Shown: piece after piece, positions 32,999 through 40,424 of the stretch
Layout of the letters: each line of letters opens with the position of its first letter
Position numbering within the stretch: position 1 is the first letter of the stretch
NCBI RefSeq assembly: GCF_000023925.1
Contig: NC_013169.1
Location: 2,046,001-2,110,000 of the forward strand
Length of the DNA: 64,000 nucleotides
Reading direction: 5' to 3'
DNA from: Kytococcus sedentarius DSM 20547
Lineage (GTDB): Bacteria; Actinomycetota; Actinomycetes; Actinomycetales; Dermatophilaceae
Program-made: the position numbers and the translations under genes
The notes under the pieces: generated by a model
Told to the model about the DNA's origin: nothing
The model's database searches: none
What the model saw: only the letters and a program-made list of their open reading frames with translations

Positions 32999-33404
32999 CG
33001 AGACCCACCCACTCGTCACTCCAGTCCGTGAAGACCTGCTTCTTCCACACCGGCACCCGCTCCTTGATGCGCTCCACCAGCTCGGCGCAGGCCGGGAAGG
33101 CCCCCGCCCGGTGGGCCGAGGCGCAGCCGGCCACCAGGGCCACCTCGCCGATCGCCAGATCGCCCACCCGATGCTGGGCCACAGCCACCACGTCGAACTC
33201 CGCCTCGATCTCGGCGACCACCTCTGCCAGCACGCGCTCGGCCTCCGGGTGGGCGGAGTAGCCCAGCGAGACCACGGACCGGCCGTGGTCGTGGTCACGG
33301 ACGACGCCCTCGAAGAGCACGACGGCGCCGTGGGTCCGGTCGGCCAGGTCCGCCCGGACGGCCGCCGCCTCCAGCGGGGTGGACTGGACGGTGGAGGCAG
33401 GCAT
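32988..33404 (-). CDS. moaE: Molybdopterin synthase large subunit (MoaE)
   Basis: A 138-residue catalytic subunit that adds two sulfurs from thiocarboxylated MoaD to precursor Z. The active-site segment 'LVERIKERVPVWKKQVFTDW' contains the catalytic lysine region, and 'LFEGVVRDHDHGRSVVSLGY' is the family opening. ATG 33404 was chosen; the open frame runs upstream through 43 non-conserved residues. It is divergent from moeA, with 34 nt between the starts. Confidence 0.93.
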   Translation of the reverse strand: MPASTVQSTPLEAAAVRADLADRTHGAVVLFEGVVRDHDHGRSVVSLGYSAHPEAERVLAEVVAEIEAEFDVVAVAQHRVGDLAIGEVALVAGCASAHRAGAFPACAELVERIKERVPVWKKQVFTDWSDEWVGLGEC

Positions 33405-33438
33405 GCGGCCCAGCGTACGGCGCAGGCAGGATGGGCCC

Positions 33439-34462
33439 ATGACCCAGCCCCACTCCGCCCCGCAGACCGCCTGGCAGCGCACCCCGGCCGAGCACGCCGC
33501 AGCCGTCACCGCGCTCGCGCCGAGCCCCCGCACCGAGCGGCTCCCCCGTGCCGCAGGGGGCCGACACCGTGGTGCCGGTGGAGCTCACGGACATCCCCCG
33601 CGGACCGGTCCCGCTGCCCCAGGAGGTCCGCGTGGACGAGCTGCCGGCCGGGGACAACATCCGCGCCGCCGGCAGCGACGTGACCACCGGGCAGGTCGTG
33701 GCGGAGGCCGGGACGGTCCTCGACGCCCTCACCCTGGGCGCCGTCGCCGCGGTGGGGGTGGCCGAGGTCGAGGCCACCCGCCCGGTGCGGGTCCGGGCCG
33801 TGGCCACGGGGGACGAGCTGGCCCCGCTGGGCACCGAGCTGGGCCCGGGGCAGCTCCCGGACTGCAACTCCTGGCTGGTGCACGGCCTGGCCACGGCGCT
33901 CGGCCATCCCACCGAGCGGGTCCTGCTCGACCACGACGACCCGGAGGAGCTCGGCCGCCGCCTGCCGGAGCTCACCGCGGACACCGACCTGCTCGTCTTC
34001 ACCGGCGGGGTGAGCGCCGGCGCCTTCGAGGTGGTCCGCCAGTGCCTGGAGCCCCGCGGCATCGAGTTCGGGCAGGTGTCCATGCAGCCGGGCAAGCCGC
34101 AGGGCGTCGGGCAGCTCGACGGCGTGACCGTGCTCTGCCTGCCGGGCAACCCGGTCTCGGCGGTCGTGTCCTTCCTGGCCTTCGCCCGCCCGTGGCTGGA
34201 TGCCGCCAGCGGCCGGGAGACCCCCGGGCCGGTGACGACCGTGCTCGGCGACGGGTGGGCCAAGAAGCCGGGCCGCACCCAGTACATGCCCGTCACCCTC
34301 AGCCCCGAGGAGGGCCGGCTGGTGGCCCGGCGGCGCAGCGCCGAGGGCTCCCTCTCGCACCTGGCCTCCCGCCTGGCGGGGGTGGACGGATTCGCGATCG
34401 TCCCGGCTGCGGCCGAGGGCGTGCAGGAGGGGGACCTCGTCGAGGTCATGATGGTGCCATGA
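33439..34462 (+). pseudogene. moeA: Molybdopterin molybdotransferase MoeA with internal deletion
   Basis: The N-terminal frame (ATG 33439) reads 'QRTPAEHAAAVTALAPSPRTERLP', the usual MoeA beginning. Near 33540-33550 it passes in a different frame straight into 'PVPQGADTVVPVEL', which in intact MoeA lies about 85 residues later. The lost part holds the DNSAMDGYA active-site segment and the MTGAP strand. The rest, 'GDELAPLGTELGPGQLPDCN' to the C-terminus, is intact and open to 34462, and overlaps moaC. MoeA inserts molybdate into adenylated molybdopterin, so this copy should be inactive. The downstream start at 33548 gives only a 304-residue fragment. Confidence 0.85.
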
Positions 34463-34935
34463 GCCAACCCTTCACCCATCTCGACGAGCAGGGCGCCGCC
34501 CGCATGGTCGACGTCACCCACAAGCAACCGACCGTGCGGCACGCGACCGCGCGGGCCACGGTGGAGCTCGGGCCCACCGTGGCCACGGTCATGGACGACG
34601 GCGAGGTCCCCAAGGGGGACGTGCTGGCGGTGGCCCGCATCGCCGGCATCGCGGCGGCCAAGCGGGCGCCGGACCTGCTGCCCCTGGCCCACGTCATCGG
34701 CGTGCACCACGCCCGCATCGAGCTGGAGCGCGAGGGCGAGCTGCTCACCATCACCGCCGAGTGCGGCACCGCCGACCGCACCGGGGTGGAGATGGAGGCC
34801 CTCACCGCCGCGAGCGTGGCCGCCCTGGCCGTGGTGGACATGGTCAAGGGGCTCGACAAGGCCGTCCGCATCGGCGGGGTGGAGCTGATCGCGAAGTCCG
34901 GCGGCAAGTCCGGCGACTGGCACCGCGAGGGCTGA
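34459..34935 (+). CDS. moaC: Cyclic pyranopterin monophosphate synthase (MoaC)
   Basis: A 158-residue enzyme that, after MoaA, converts 3',8-cyclo-GTP into cyclic pyranopterin monophosphate. 'DVTHKQPTVRHATA' opens the domain, 'KGDVLAVARIAGIAAAKR' and 'LLPLAHVIGVHHARIEL' form the active site, and 'VELIAKSGGKSGDW' is the conserved lysine-rich end. ATG 34459 overlaps the moeA stop (ATGA), so its translation may depend on ribosomes finishing the damaged moeA. Confidence 0.95.
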   Translation: MSQPFTHLDEQGAARMVDVTHKQPTVRHATARATVELGPTVATVMDDGEVPKGDVLAVARIAGIAAAKRAPDLLPLAHVIGVHHARIELEREGELLTITAECGTADRTGVEMEALTAASVAALAVVDMVKGLDKAVRIGGVELIAKSGGKSGDWHREG

Positions 34936-34968
34936 GCCCGCCCACCGGGTCCCGGGGCCGGCGGCCCC

Positions 34969-35451
34969 TCAGTGGTCACCGCCGCGCACCTGGTCGAGCA
35001 GGTGGTCCAGCAGCGGATCGAGCACGCCGATCGCGTCGCGCACCCCGCCGGTGCTGCCGGGCAGGGTGATGACGACGGTCCGCCCGTGCTCCCCCTCGAC
35101 GAGGCCGGCCACCCCCCGGGTGAGCGGCGCCCCGGCCACGCCCTTCGCCGCGCCGACGGCCCGCACCTGCTCGATGATCCCTGGGATCTCGACGCACAGC
35201 AGGGGCGCGACCACCTCGGGTGTGCGGTCGCGGGGCGTGACCCCGGTGCCGCCGGTGGTGAGCACGAGCTCGGCCCCCGCCTCGACGGCCCGCCGCACGG
35301 CCTGCGCCACGGGCTCCCCGTCCGGCACCACCACCCGCTCCACCGTGTGCCCCCTCCCGGCCAGCCACTCGGCGAGCAGCGGCCCGGAGCGGTCCTCGGC
35401 TCGACCGGCGCTCGGCCGGTCCGACGCGGTGACGACGTGACTGGTGACCAT
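34969..35451 (-). CDS. Molybdopterin adenylyltransferase-type protein (MogA/MoaB)
   Basis: A 160-residue MogA/MoaB-fold protein that adenylates molybdopterin before metal insertion. The substrate motif 'LVLTTGGTGVTPRDRTPEVV' (GGTG..PRD.T) is clear, and 'LPGSTGGVRDAIGVLDPLL' closes the domain. I picked ATG 35451 ('MVTSHVVTASDRPSAG'), as closest to family N-termini; ATG 35460 and 35484 are also in frame. It is divergent from moaA, and the two starts are only about 25 nt apart, so their promoters must overlap. Confidence 0.88.
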   Translation of the reverse strand: MVTSHVVTASDRPSAGRAEDRSGPLLAEWLAGRGHTVERVVVPDGEPVAQAVRRAVEAGAELVLTTGGTGVTPRDRTPEVVAPLLCVEIPGIIEQVRAVGAAKGVAGAPLTRGVAGLVEGEHGRTVVITLPGSTGGVRDAIGVLDPLLDHLLDQVRGGDH

Positions 35452-35462
35452 GTCCCGCATCG

Positions 35463-35468
35463 TAGGGT
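35463..35468 (+). promoter_or_regulatory. -10 box of moaA, predicted leaderless
   Basis: TAGGGT lies seven bases before ATG 35476, so the transcript would start at or next to the start codon. The box falls between the divergent moaA and mogA starts. Confidence 0.5.
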
Positions 35469-35475
35469 TGAGGTC

Positions 35476-36492
35476 ATGTCCCACCTGCCGCTCGTCGACC
35501 GGTTCGGCCGGGTGGCCACGGACCTACGACTCTCCGTGACCGACGTCTGCAACCTGCGCTGCACCTACTGCCTGCCGGAGGTGGTCGACGGCTGGCTGCC
35601 CCGTGCCGAGGTCCTGGACCGCGAGGAGCTCGTCCGCCTCGCCCGCATCGGCACCCGGACCCTGGGCATCGAGAAGATCCGCCTCACCGGGGGCGAGCCG
35701 CTCACCCGCCCCGACCTGGTCGAGATCGTCGCCGACCTGCACCGCGCCCTGCCCGAGGTGGAGCTGGCGCTCACCACGAACGGTCTCGGCCTGGCCCGGA
35801 AGGCCGGTGCCCTGCGCGAGGCCGGGCTGTCCCGCGTGAACGTCTCCCTGGACACCGTCGACCGGCACACCTACGCCCAGATCACCCGCCGGGGCCGCCT
35901 CGACGAGGTGCTCGAGGGGCTCTCCGCGGCGGTCGCGGCCGGGCTCACCCCGGTGAAGGTCAACTGCGTCCCCACCCGCGGGATCAACGACGACGGCCTG
36001 CTCGACCTCGTGGACCACTGCGTCGAGACCGGCTGCGAGCTGCGCTTCATCGAGCAGATGCCGATCGGTGCCCCCCGCGACTGGGCCCGGGAGAACCTCG
36101 TGACCGCCCAGGAGGTGCGCGCCCAGGTCGCCACCCGGTACGAGCTGCGCGAGGTGCCGGCCCGCGGGGCCGCTCCCGCCGAGCTCTTCGACCTGTGGCG
36201 CGACGGGGAGCAGATGGGCCGGATCGGCACCATCGCCTCGGTCACCGAGCCCTTCTGCGGCTCCTGCGACCGCACCCGGATCTCCGCCGACGGCCAGCTG
36301 CGCTCCTGCCTGTTCTCGCAGGACGAGACCGACCTGCGCGGCCTGCTCCGCGGCGGCGCGGACGACGAGCAGATCGCCCGCGCCTGGCTGGGCACGATGG
36401 CCGCCAAGCCCCGCGCCCACGGCTCGGACGCCGGTGGCTTCGGCGAGGACTTCGTGCAACCCGAGCGACCCATGAACGCGATCGGAGGATGA
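35476..36492 (+). CDS. moaA: GTP 3',8-cyclase (MoaA)
   Basis: A 338-residue radical-SAM enzyme that starts Moco synthesis from GTP. The N-terminal cluster motif CxxxCxxC is in 'SVTDVCNLRCTYCLPE', SAM-binding is at 'RLTGGEPLTRPDL', the second cluster is at 'PFCGSCDRTRISADGQLRSC', and the required C-terminal Gly-Gly is present ('MNAIGG'). ATG 35476 lacks a good ribosome site and is probably leaderless. Its stop overlaps the moaD region. Confidence 0.96.
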   Translation: MSHLPLVDRFGRVATDLRLSVTDVCNLRCTYCLPEVVDGWLPRAEVLDREELVRLARIGTRTLGIEKIRLTGGEPLTRPDLVEIVADLHRALPEVELALTTNGLGLARKAGALREAGLSRVNVSLDTVDRHTYAQITRRGRLDEVLEGLSAAVAAGLTPVKVNCVPTRGINDDGLLDLVDHCVETGCELRFIEQMPIGAPRDWARENLVTAQEVRAQVATRYELREVPARGAAPAELFDLWRDGEQMGRIGTIASVTEPFCGSCDRTRISADGQLRSCLFSQDETDLRGLLRGGADDEQIARAWLGTMAAKPRAHGSDAGGFGEDFVQPERPMNAIGG

Positions 36493-36497
36493 CGACC

Positions 36498-36737
36498 ATG
36501 ACCCTGCAGATCCGCTGGTACGCCGGCGCGGCCCAGGCTGCCGGCACCGAGTCCGAGACGGCCACCCTCAGCGGGCCCGGCAGCATCCGGGAGGTGCTCG
36601 CCGCCCACCGCCCGGGCGCGGCGGCCGTCCTGGAGCGCTGCAGCTTCCTCGTCGACGGCCGCCGCCTGGAGGGTGAGGAGCCCTTCCCCACCGAGGCCGG
36701 CACGCTCGACGTGCTGCCGCCCTTCGCCGGCGGATGA
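36498..36737 (+). CDS. moaD: Molybdopterin synthase sulfur carrier (MoaD)
   Basis: A 79-residue ubiquitin-like protein. 'LQIRWYAGAAQAAGTESETA' is the usual first strand and helix, and the chain ends 'TLDVLPPFAGG', where the terminal Gly-Gly becomes the thiocarboxylate. ATG 36498 has GGAGG at 36484-36488 with 9-nt spacing; ATG 36489 is immediately after that site and is less likely. Stop and next start overlap (ATGA), coupling it to mobA. Confidence 0.92.
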   Translation: MTLQIRWYAGAAQAAGTESETATLSGPGSIREVLAAHRPGAAAVLERCSFLVDGRRLEGEEPFPTEAGTLDVLPPFAGG

Positions 36738-37354
36738 GAACCGGCGAGGAGGTCACCCTCGAGAACACCGCAGCAATCGTTCTCTCCGGCGGGCGATCCG
36801 CCCGCATGGGGAGGCCGAAGCACGCGCTCGTGCGGGACGGTGTGACGCTGCTGGAGATCGCGCTCTCAGCCTGCCCCGGGGCGCGTCCGGTCGTGCTCGT
36901 GGGACCGGTCTCCCTCCGCGCCGAGCTGAACGGCCCGCCCCAGCCGGAGCACCTCGTCGTGACCCGCGAGGACCCGCCGGGCGGGGGACCGTGCGCGGGC
37001 CTGGCGGCCGGCATCGAGCGGGTGCCGGCCGGGGTGGAATGGGTCCAGCTGCTCACCTGCGACCTCCCCCGGGCCCCGGAGGTCGTGGCCGCCCTTGCCG
37101 CCGTCGAGCCTCCCCGCGGGGCCGCGGCGGTTGTGGCCACGGACTCCTCCGGGTGGCCCCAGCTGCTCTGTGGCCGCTACCGGGCGGCACCCCTGCGGGC
37201 CGCGCTGGCCGGGGAGGTGCGGGACCGCTCGGCGCGCCGGGTGCTCGGTGATCTCGTCCGTCAGGAGATCCCGCTCGAGGACGTGCTCCTCGCCGACGTG
37301 GACGACCCGGACGCCGCCCGGCGGGCCGGGTTCAGCCCGCCCGGCGGCTGGTGA
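36734..37354 (+). CDS. mobA: Molybdenum cofactor guanylyltransferase (MobA-like)
   Basis: A 206-residue nucleotidyltransferase that attaches GMP to Mo-molybdopterin for bis-MGD enzymes. The GTP loop is 'IVLSGGRSARMGRPKHAL', the Mg-binding region is 'WVQLLTCDLPRAPEVV', and the end 'LLADVDDPDAARRAG' is the usual 'DIDTPED-like' stretch. It is the last gene of the moaA-moaD-mobA run. Its 3' end overlaps the convergent modB by 23 nt. Confidence 0.9.
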   Translation: MRTGEEVTLENTAAIVLSGGRSARMGRPKHALVRDGVTLLEIALSACPGARPVVLVGPVSLRAELNGPPQPEHLVVTREDPPGGGPCAGLAAGIERVPAGVEWVQLLTCDLPRAPEVVAALAAVEPPRGAAAVVATDSSGWPQLLCGRYRAAPLRAALAGEVRDRSARRVLGDLVRQEIPLEDVLLADVDDPDAARRAGFSPPGGW

Positions 37355-38195
37355 AGCGGGACAGCCCACCGGCCCACCGCCCGCGCAGGGCCACGATGAC
37401 CAGCGCCGAGACGAGCAGGAGCACCACGCTCAGGGTGATCGCGGCCTGCGGGTCCGTCTGCATCGTGAGGTAGACGGCCAGCGGCATCGTCTGCGTGCTG
37501 CCGGGCAGGTTGCCGGCGAACACGATGGTGGCCCCGAACTCCCCCAGCGCCCGCGCCCAGCACAGGACGGTGCCTGCCACGAGCGAGGGCAGGGCCAGCG
37601 GCAGGGTGACGCGGCGGAAGGTCTGCCAGGCGTCGGCCCCGCACGTCCAGGCCGCCTCCTCGAGGCTGCGGTCCCGCTGGGCGAGGGCACCGTCCACGGT
37701 GGTCACGAGGAAGGGCATCGCCACGAAGGTCTGGGCCAGCACCACCGCGGCCGGGGTGAAGGGCAGGGTGACGCCGAACCAGGCGTCGAGCCGCTGCCCC
37801 AGGAGCCCGGTGCGCCCGAAGGCCATGAGCAGGGCGACACCGCCGACGGCCGGGGGCAGGACCAGGGGCAGGGTCACCAGGGCGCGCACCCCGGCGGCCA
37901 CCCGGCGGCGGAACGCTCCCCGCTGGTCGCTCGCTGCCAGCCACCAGGCCAGGGGGACGCCGCACAGGACCGAGAGCGCCGTGGCCACGCTCGAGCTGGT
38001 CAGCGAGAGCACGAGGGCCTGCTGGACCGACTCCCGCCCCAGCACCCCGGGCATCGCGACCCAGTCGGCCCGAAGCAGGAGCGCCACCAGCGGCACGGCC
38101 ACGAGGGCCACGGCCGCGGCCGCCAGCAGCGCCAGCGGCGCGGCTGACCAGTCGGTGCCGGACCGACGGGAGACCGGTGGGGTGGGCCTCGTCAT
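37332..38195 (-). CDS. modB: Molybdate ABC transporter permease (ModB)
   Basis: A 287-residue permease with about six membrane helices. The ABC-coupling EAA loop is 'LEEAAWTCGADAWQTFRRVTLPLALPSLVAG' (in part), and 'VTLPLVLPPAVGGVALLMAFGR' is typical of ModB/CysT-type permeases. Its start overlaps the modA stop (ATGA). No ATPase gene (modC) follows before mobA, so the pump must borrow or encode its ATPase elsewhere. With modA broken, import by this system is doubtful. Confidence 0.92.
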   Translation of the reverse strand: MTRPTPPVSRRSGTDWSAAPLALLAAAAVALVAVPLVALLLRADWVAMPGVLGRESVQQALVLSLTSSSVATALSVLCGVPLAWWLAASDQRGAFRRRVAAGVRALVTLPLVLPPAVGGVALLMAFGRTGLLGQRLDAWFGVTLPFTPAAVVLAQTFVAMPFLVTTVDGALAQRDRSLEEAAWTCGADAWQTFRRVTLPLALPSLVAGTVLCWARALGEFGATIVFAGNLPGSTQTMPLAVYLTMQTDPQAAITLSVVLLLVSALVIVALRGRWAGGLSRFTSRRAG

Positions 38196-38965
38196 GGCGC
38201 CGGGGCGAAGCCGGCCTCGTCGAGGGCGCGCCCGCCGTCCTCGGACCGAACCGCGTCGACGAGCTGCTGCGCCAGGTCGGCCTGCGCGCTGCCCTCGACG
38301 ACGGCGATCGGGTAGTCGGTCGTCCCCGCGGCCCGCTCCGGGAGGTCGATACCCCGCACCCGGTCCCCCGCCGCCCGGACGTCGGTGGCGTAGACGAGCC
38401 CGGCGTCCACCTCGTCGAGCTCCGCCTTGGCCAGGACGGCGCGCACGTCAGGCTCGAGGGTGGCCGGCTCCACGTCCAGCCCCTGGTCGGCGAGCACGGC
38501 CTCGGCCAGCGCACCGCAGGGCACCTCCGGCTGGCAGAGCGCGAGCTCGACCCCCGGCCGTGCCAGGTCGGCCAGCCCGTGGACGTCACCGGGGTTGCTC
38601 GGCGGCACAGCCAGCTGGAGGCGGTTGCGGGCGAAGACCTCCGGGGAGCCCACCCGCCCCGCCTCCACGGCCGGGGCGAGGGTGCGCTCGTCCGCGGTCG
38701 CGATCACGTCGGCGGGGGCCCCGGCGGCCACCTGCGCGGCCAGGGCGGAGGAGCCCCCGAAGCTCAGCCGCACGGTGGTCCCGGGGTGGTCCTCCTCGAA
38801 CTGCCCGGCGATCTCCTCGAAGGGCTCCCGCAGGCTGGCGGCGGCCAGCACGGTGAGGGTGCGCTCCTGTCCCTCACCCCCGTCCACCCCGGGCCCGGCG
38901 GGATCCGCACCTCACCCGGCCAGCAGGGGCAGACCGAGGAGCAGGACGGGCCAGCGAGCTGTCAC
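38192..38965 (-). pseudogene. modA: Molybdate-binding lipoprotein ModA with nonsense codon at the lipobox Cys
   Basis: GTG 38965 has a perfect GGAGG at good spacing and begins the signal peptide 'VTARWPVLLLGLPLLAG'. The next codon, where the lipobox cysteine (LAG-C) must be, is TGA at 38914-38912. In the same frame the mature protein follows: 'GADPAGPGVDGGEGQERTLT', then 'VLAAASLREPFEEIAGQFEE', 'FGGSSALAAQVAAGAPADVI' and 'GLVYATDVRAAG', a complete ModA. A single change from TGC or TGT explains it. Restart at GTG 38887 would give a cytoplasmic protein with no anchor, useless for uptake. Confidence 0.85.
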
Positions 38966-39136
38966 GGAACCTCCCCGGGCCGGCTGGGCGCGACCGCTCG
39001 ACGACGTGGACGACTGGGGCCGGACCGAGCCGGCGTCCGCGACAGGTTACTGCCCCTGCGAAGGCAGGTCCCGGCCCGACCGGGGCCGTCCGCTCCCGCC
39101 CCGACCTCAGCGGAGTGGCGGTGGCACCCTGAGGGC

Positions 39137-39634
39137 ATGGCACGCCTGCTCCTGGTCCACCACTCCCCCTCGGCAACCACCACGGCGCTCACCGACGCCG
39201 TGCTCGGAGGAGCCCGCGACGACGCCATCGAGGGGGTGGAGGTCCACGTCCGTCCCGCCCTGGAGGCCACGGCCGAAGAGGTCCTCGCCGCGGACGCCGT
39301 CCTCCTGGGCACCTCGGCCAACTTCGGCTACATGTCGGGGGCCCTGAAGCACTTCTTCGACCGCACCTTCCTGGACATCGGCGGTGGCCTCGGCACGGAC
39401 GGTGGTGCGACCGGTGGGCACGAGAGCACCCGTACCATCCCCTACGGGCTCTACGTCCACGGCCGCTACGACCTGACCGGCGCGGTGCGCTCGGTCGAGT
39501 CGATCGTGTCCGCCCTGCCCTGGCGGCGGGCCGCTCCCGTGCTGGAGGTGCTCGGCGACCTCGGCCCCACCGCGCTGGAGCAGGCCCACGAGCTCGGGGC
39601 CACGCTCGCCGCCCTGGTCTCGCCCGGAGGCTGA
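39137..39634 (+). CDS. Flavodoxin-family reductase-like protein
   Basis: A 165-residue flavodoxin-fold protein. It opens 'MARLLLVHHSPSATTTALTDAVLGGA' (short excerpt of the flavin phosphate loop) and has 'AVLLGTSANFGYMSGALKHFFDRTF', the ring-binding loop of NAD(P)H:FMN/quinone reductases. 'IPYGLYVHGRYDLTGAVRSVES' follows. The electron donor and acceptor are unknown. It is divergent from modA. Confidence 0.83.
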   Translation: MARLLLVHHSPSATTTALTDAVLGGARDDAIEGVEVHVRPALEATAEEVLAADAVLLGTSANFGYMSGALKHFFDRTFLDIGGGLGTDGGATGGHESTRTIPYGLYVHGRYDLTGAVRSVESIVSALPWRRAAPVLEVLGDLGPTALEQAHELGATLAALVSPGG

Positions 39635-39675
39635 CCCCTCCCCCGGGGACGACCGGCCCACCCCCGCGGACCCGT

Positions 39676-39681
39676 TAGGAT
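39676..39681 (+). promoter_or_regulatory. Putative -10 box of the lipoprotein gene
   Basis: TAGGAT lies 59 nt before ATG 39741 in the gap after the flavodoxin gene and matches the TAnnnT pattern used elsewhere in the window. Confidence 0.4.
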
Positions 39682-39740
39682 TGTGCGGCCTGTGTCCTCG
39701 CCGGGACGCACACCATCCCGACCCCCTGGGGAGAGAGAAC

Positions 39741-40424
39741 ATGCCCATCCACACCCGTCGCCGGACCACCCCGCTCCGCCGGCGTGCGCTGCTGTCCGGA
39801 GCGCTCGTCGCCGGTGTCGGCCTGTCGGCCTGCTCGCCGCAGGCACCCACCGAGGTGATGCCCGAGCGCTTCGTCGACCCGCCCTACCTGGCGGAGGACA
39901 TGGACGCCCAGGAGCAGGCCGAGGCCGAGGAGGCCTGGGAGCAGATCTCGGGCTGGGCCCTGGACAACGCGACCAGCGAGGGGGCGCTCGACCCCGAGAG
40001 GCCCACCACCGCCGCGGACCTGACCGAGCCCGTGGTCCGGCAGATGACCCCCCGTAGCGCGAAGGCCTGGGAGCGGCACGTGGAGGCCGACCTCGCCGGC
40101 GATCTCGACGCCCGCGACACGGTGAACCTCCTGCACTTCCACGAGTGGCCCAAGAACTTCAACCGACGCCGGATGGAACCGGTCCATCACGGCTCCTGGG
40201 TGACCGACGGCGAGGTGTACCCGGCCGAGGGCGAGGGATTCGACATCTCGATGACCGTCGTCACCCGAGCCGGTCTGACCTGGGACAAGCAGCTGGTCTC
40301 GCAGGACGTCAACCGCCGGGTGAACCTGCGGGTCGTCCCCGAGGGCGACCGCTGGCTGGTGGCGAACTACGACGGGAAGCTCCGCATCACCCCCTCGGCC
40401 AAGGACGTCTCCCCCAACGTCTGA
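39741..40424 (+). CDS. Lipoprotein of unknown function, copy A
   Basis: A 227-residue exported protein. An arginine-rich n-region ('HTRRRTTPLRRRALLSGALV') leads to the lipobox 'LSAC', so the mature protein begins with lipidated Cys31. The mature part has 'EAWEQISGWALDNAT', 'RDTVNLLHFHEWPKNFNRRRMEPVHH' (short excerpt) and 'RAGLTWDKQLVSQDVNRR..LRVVPEGDRW'. A second copy at 58597 shares the same blocks in order. ATG 39741 is preceded by GGGGAGAGAG. The last 38 nt overlap the convergent acyltransferase-like gene. No known domain. Confidence 0.8.
   Translation: MPIHTRRRTTPLRRRALLSGALVAGVGLSACSPQAPTEVMPERFVDPPYLAEDMDAQEQAEAEEAWEQISGWALDNATSEGALDPERPTTAADLTEPVVRQMTPRSAKAWERHVEADLAGDLDARDTVNLLHFHEWPKNFNRRRMEPVHHGSWVTDGEVYPAEGEGFDISMTVVTRAGLTWDKQLVSQDVNRRVNLRVVPEGDRWLVANYDGKLRITPSAKDVSPNV

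Noticed and set aside
38912-38914. Reading the in-frame TGA of modA as selenocysteine
   Set aside because: It lies at the lipobox Cys, not at a redox site; no SECIS-like hairpin or selenium genes are visible; simple nonsense mutation is enough.
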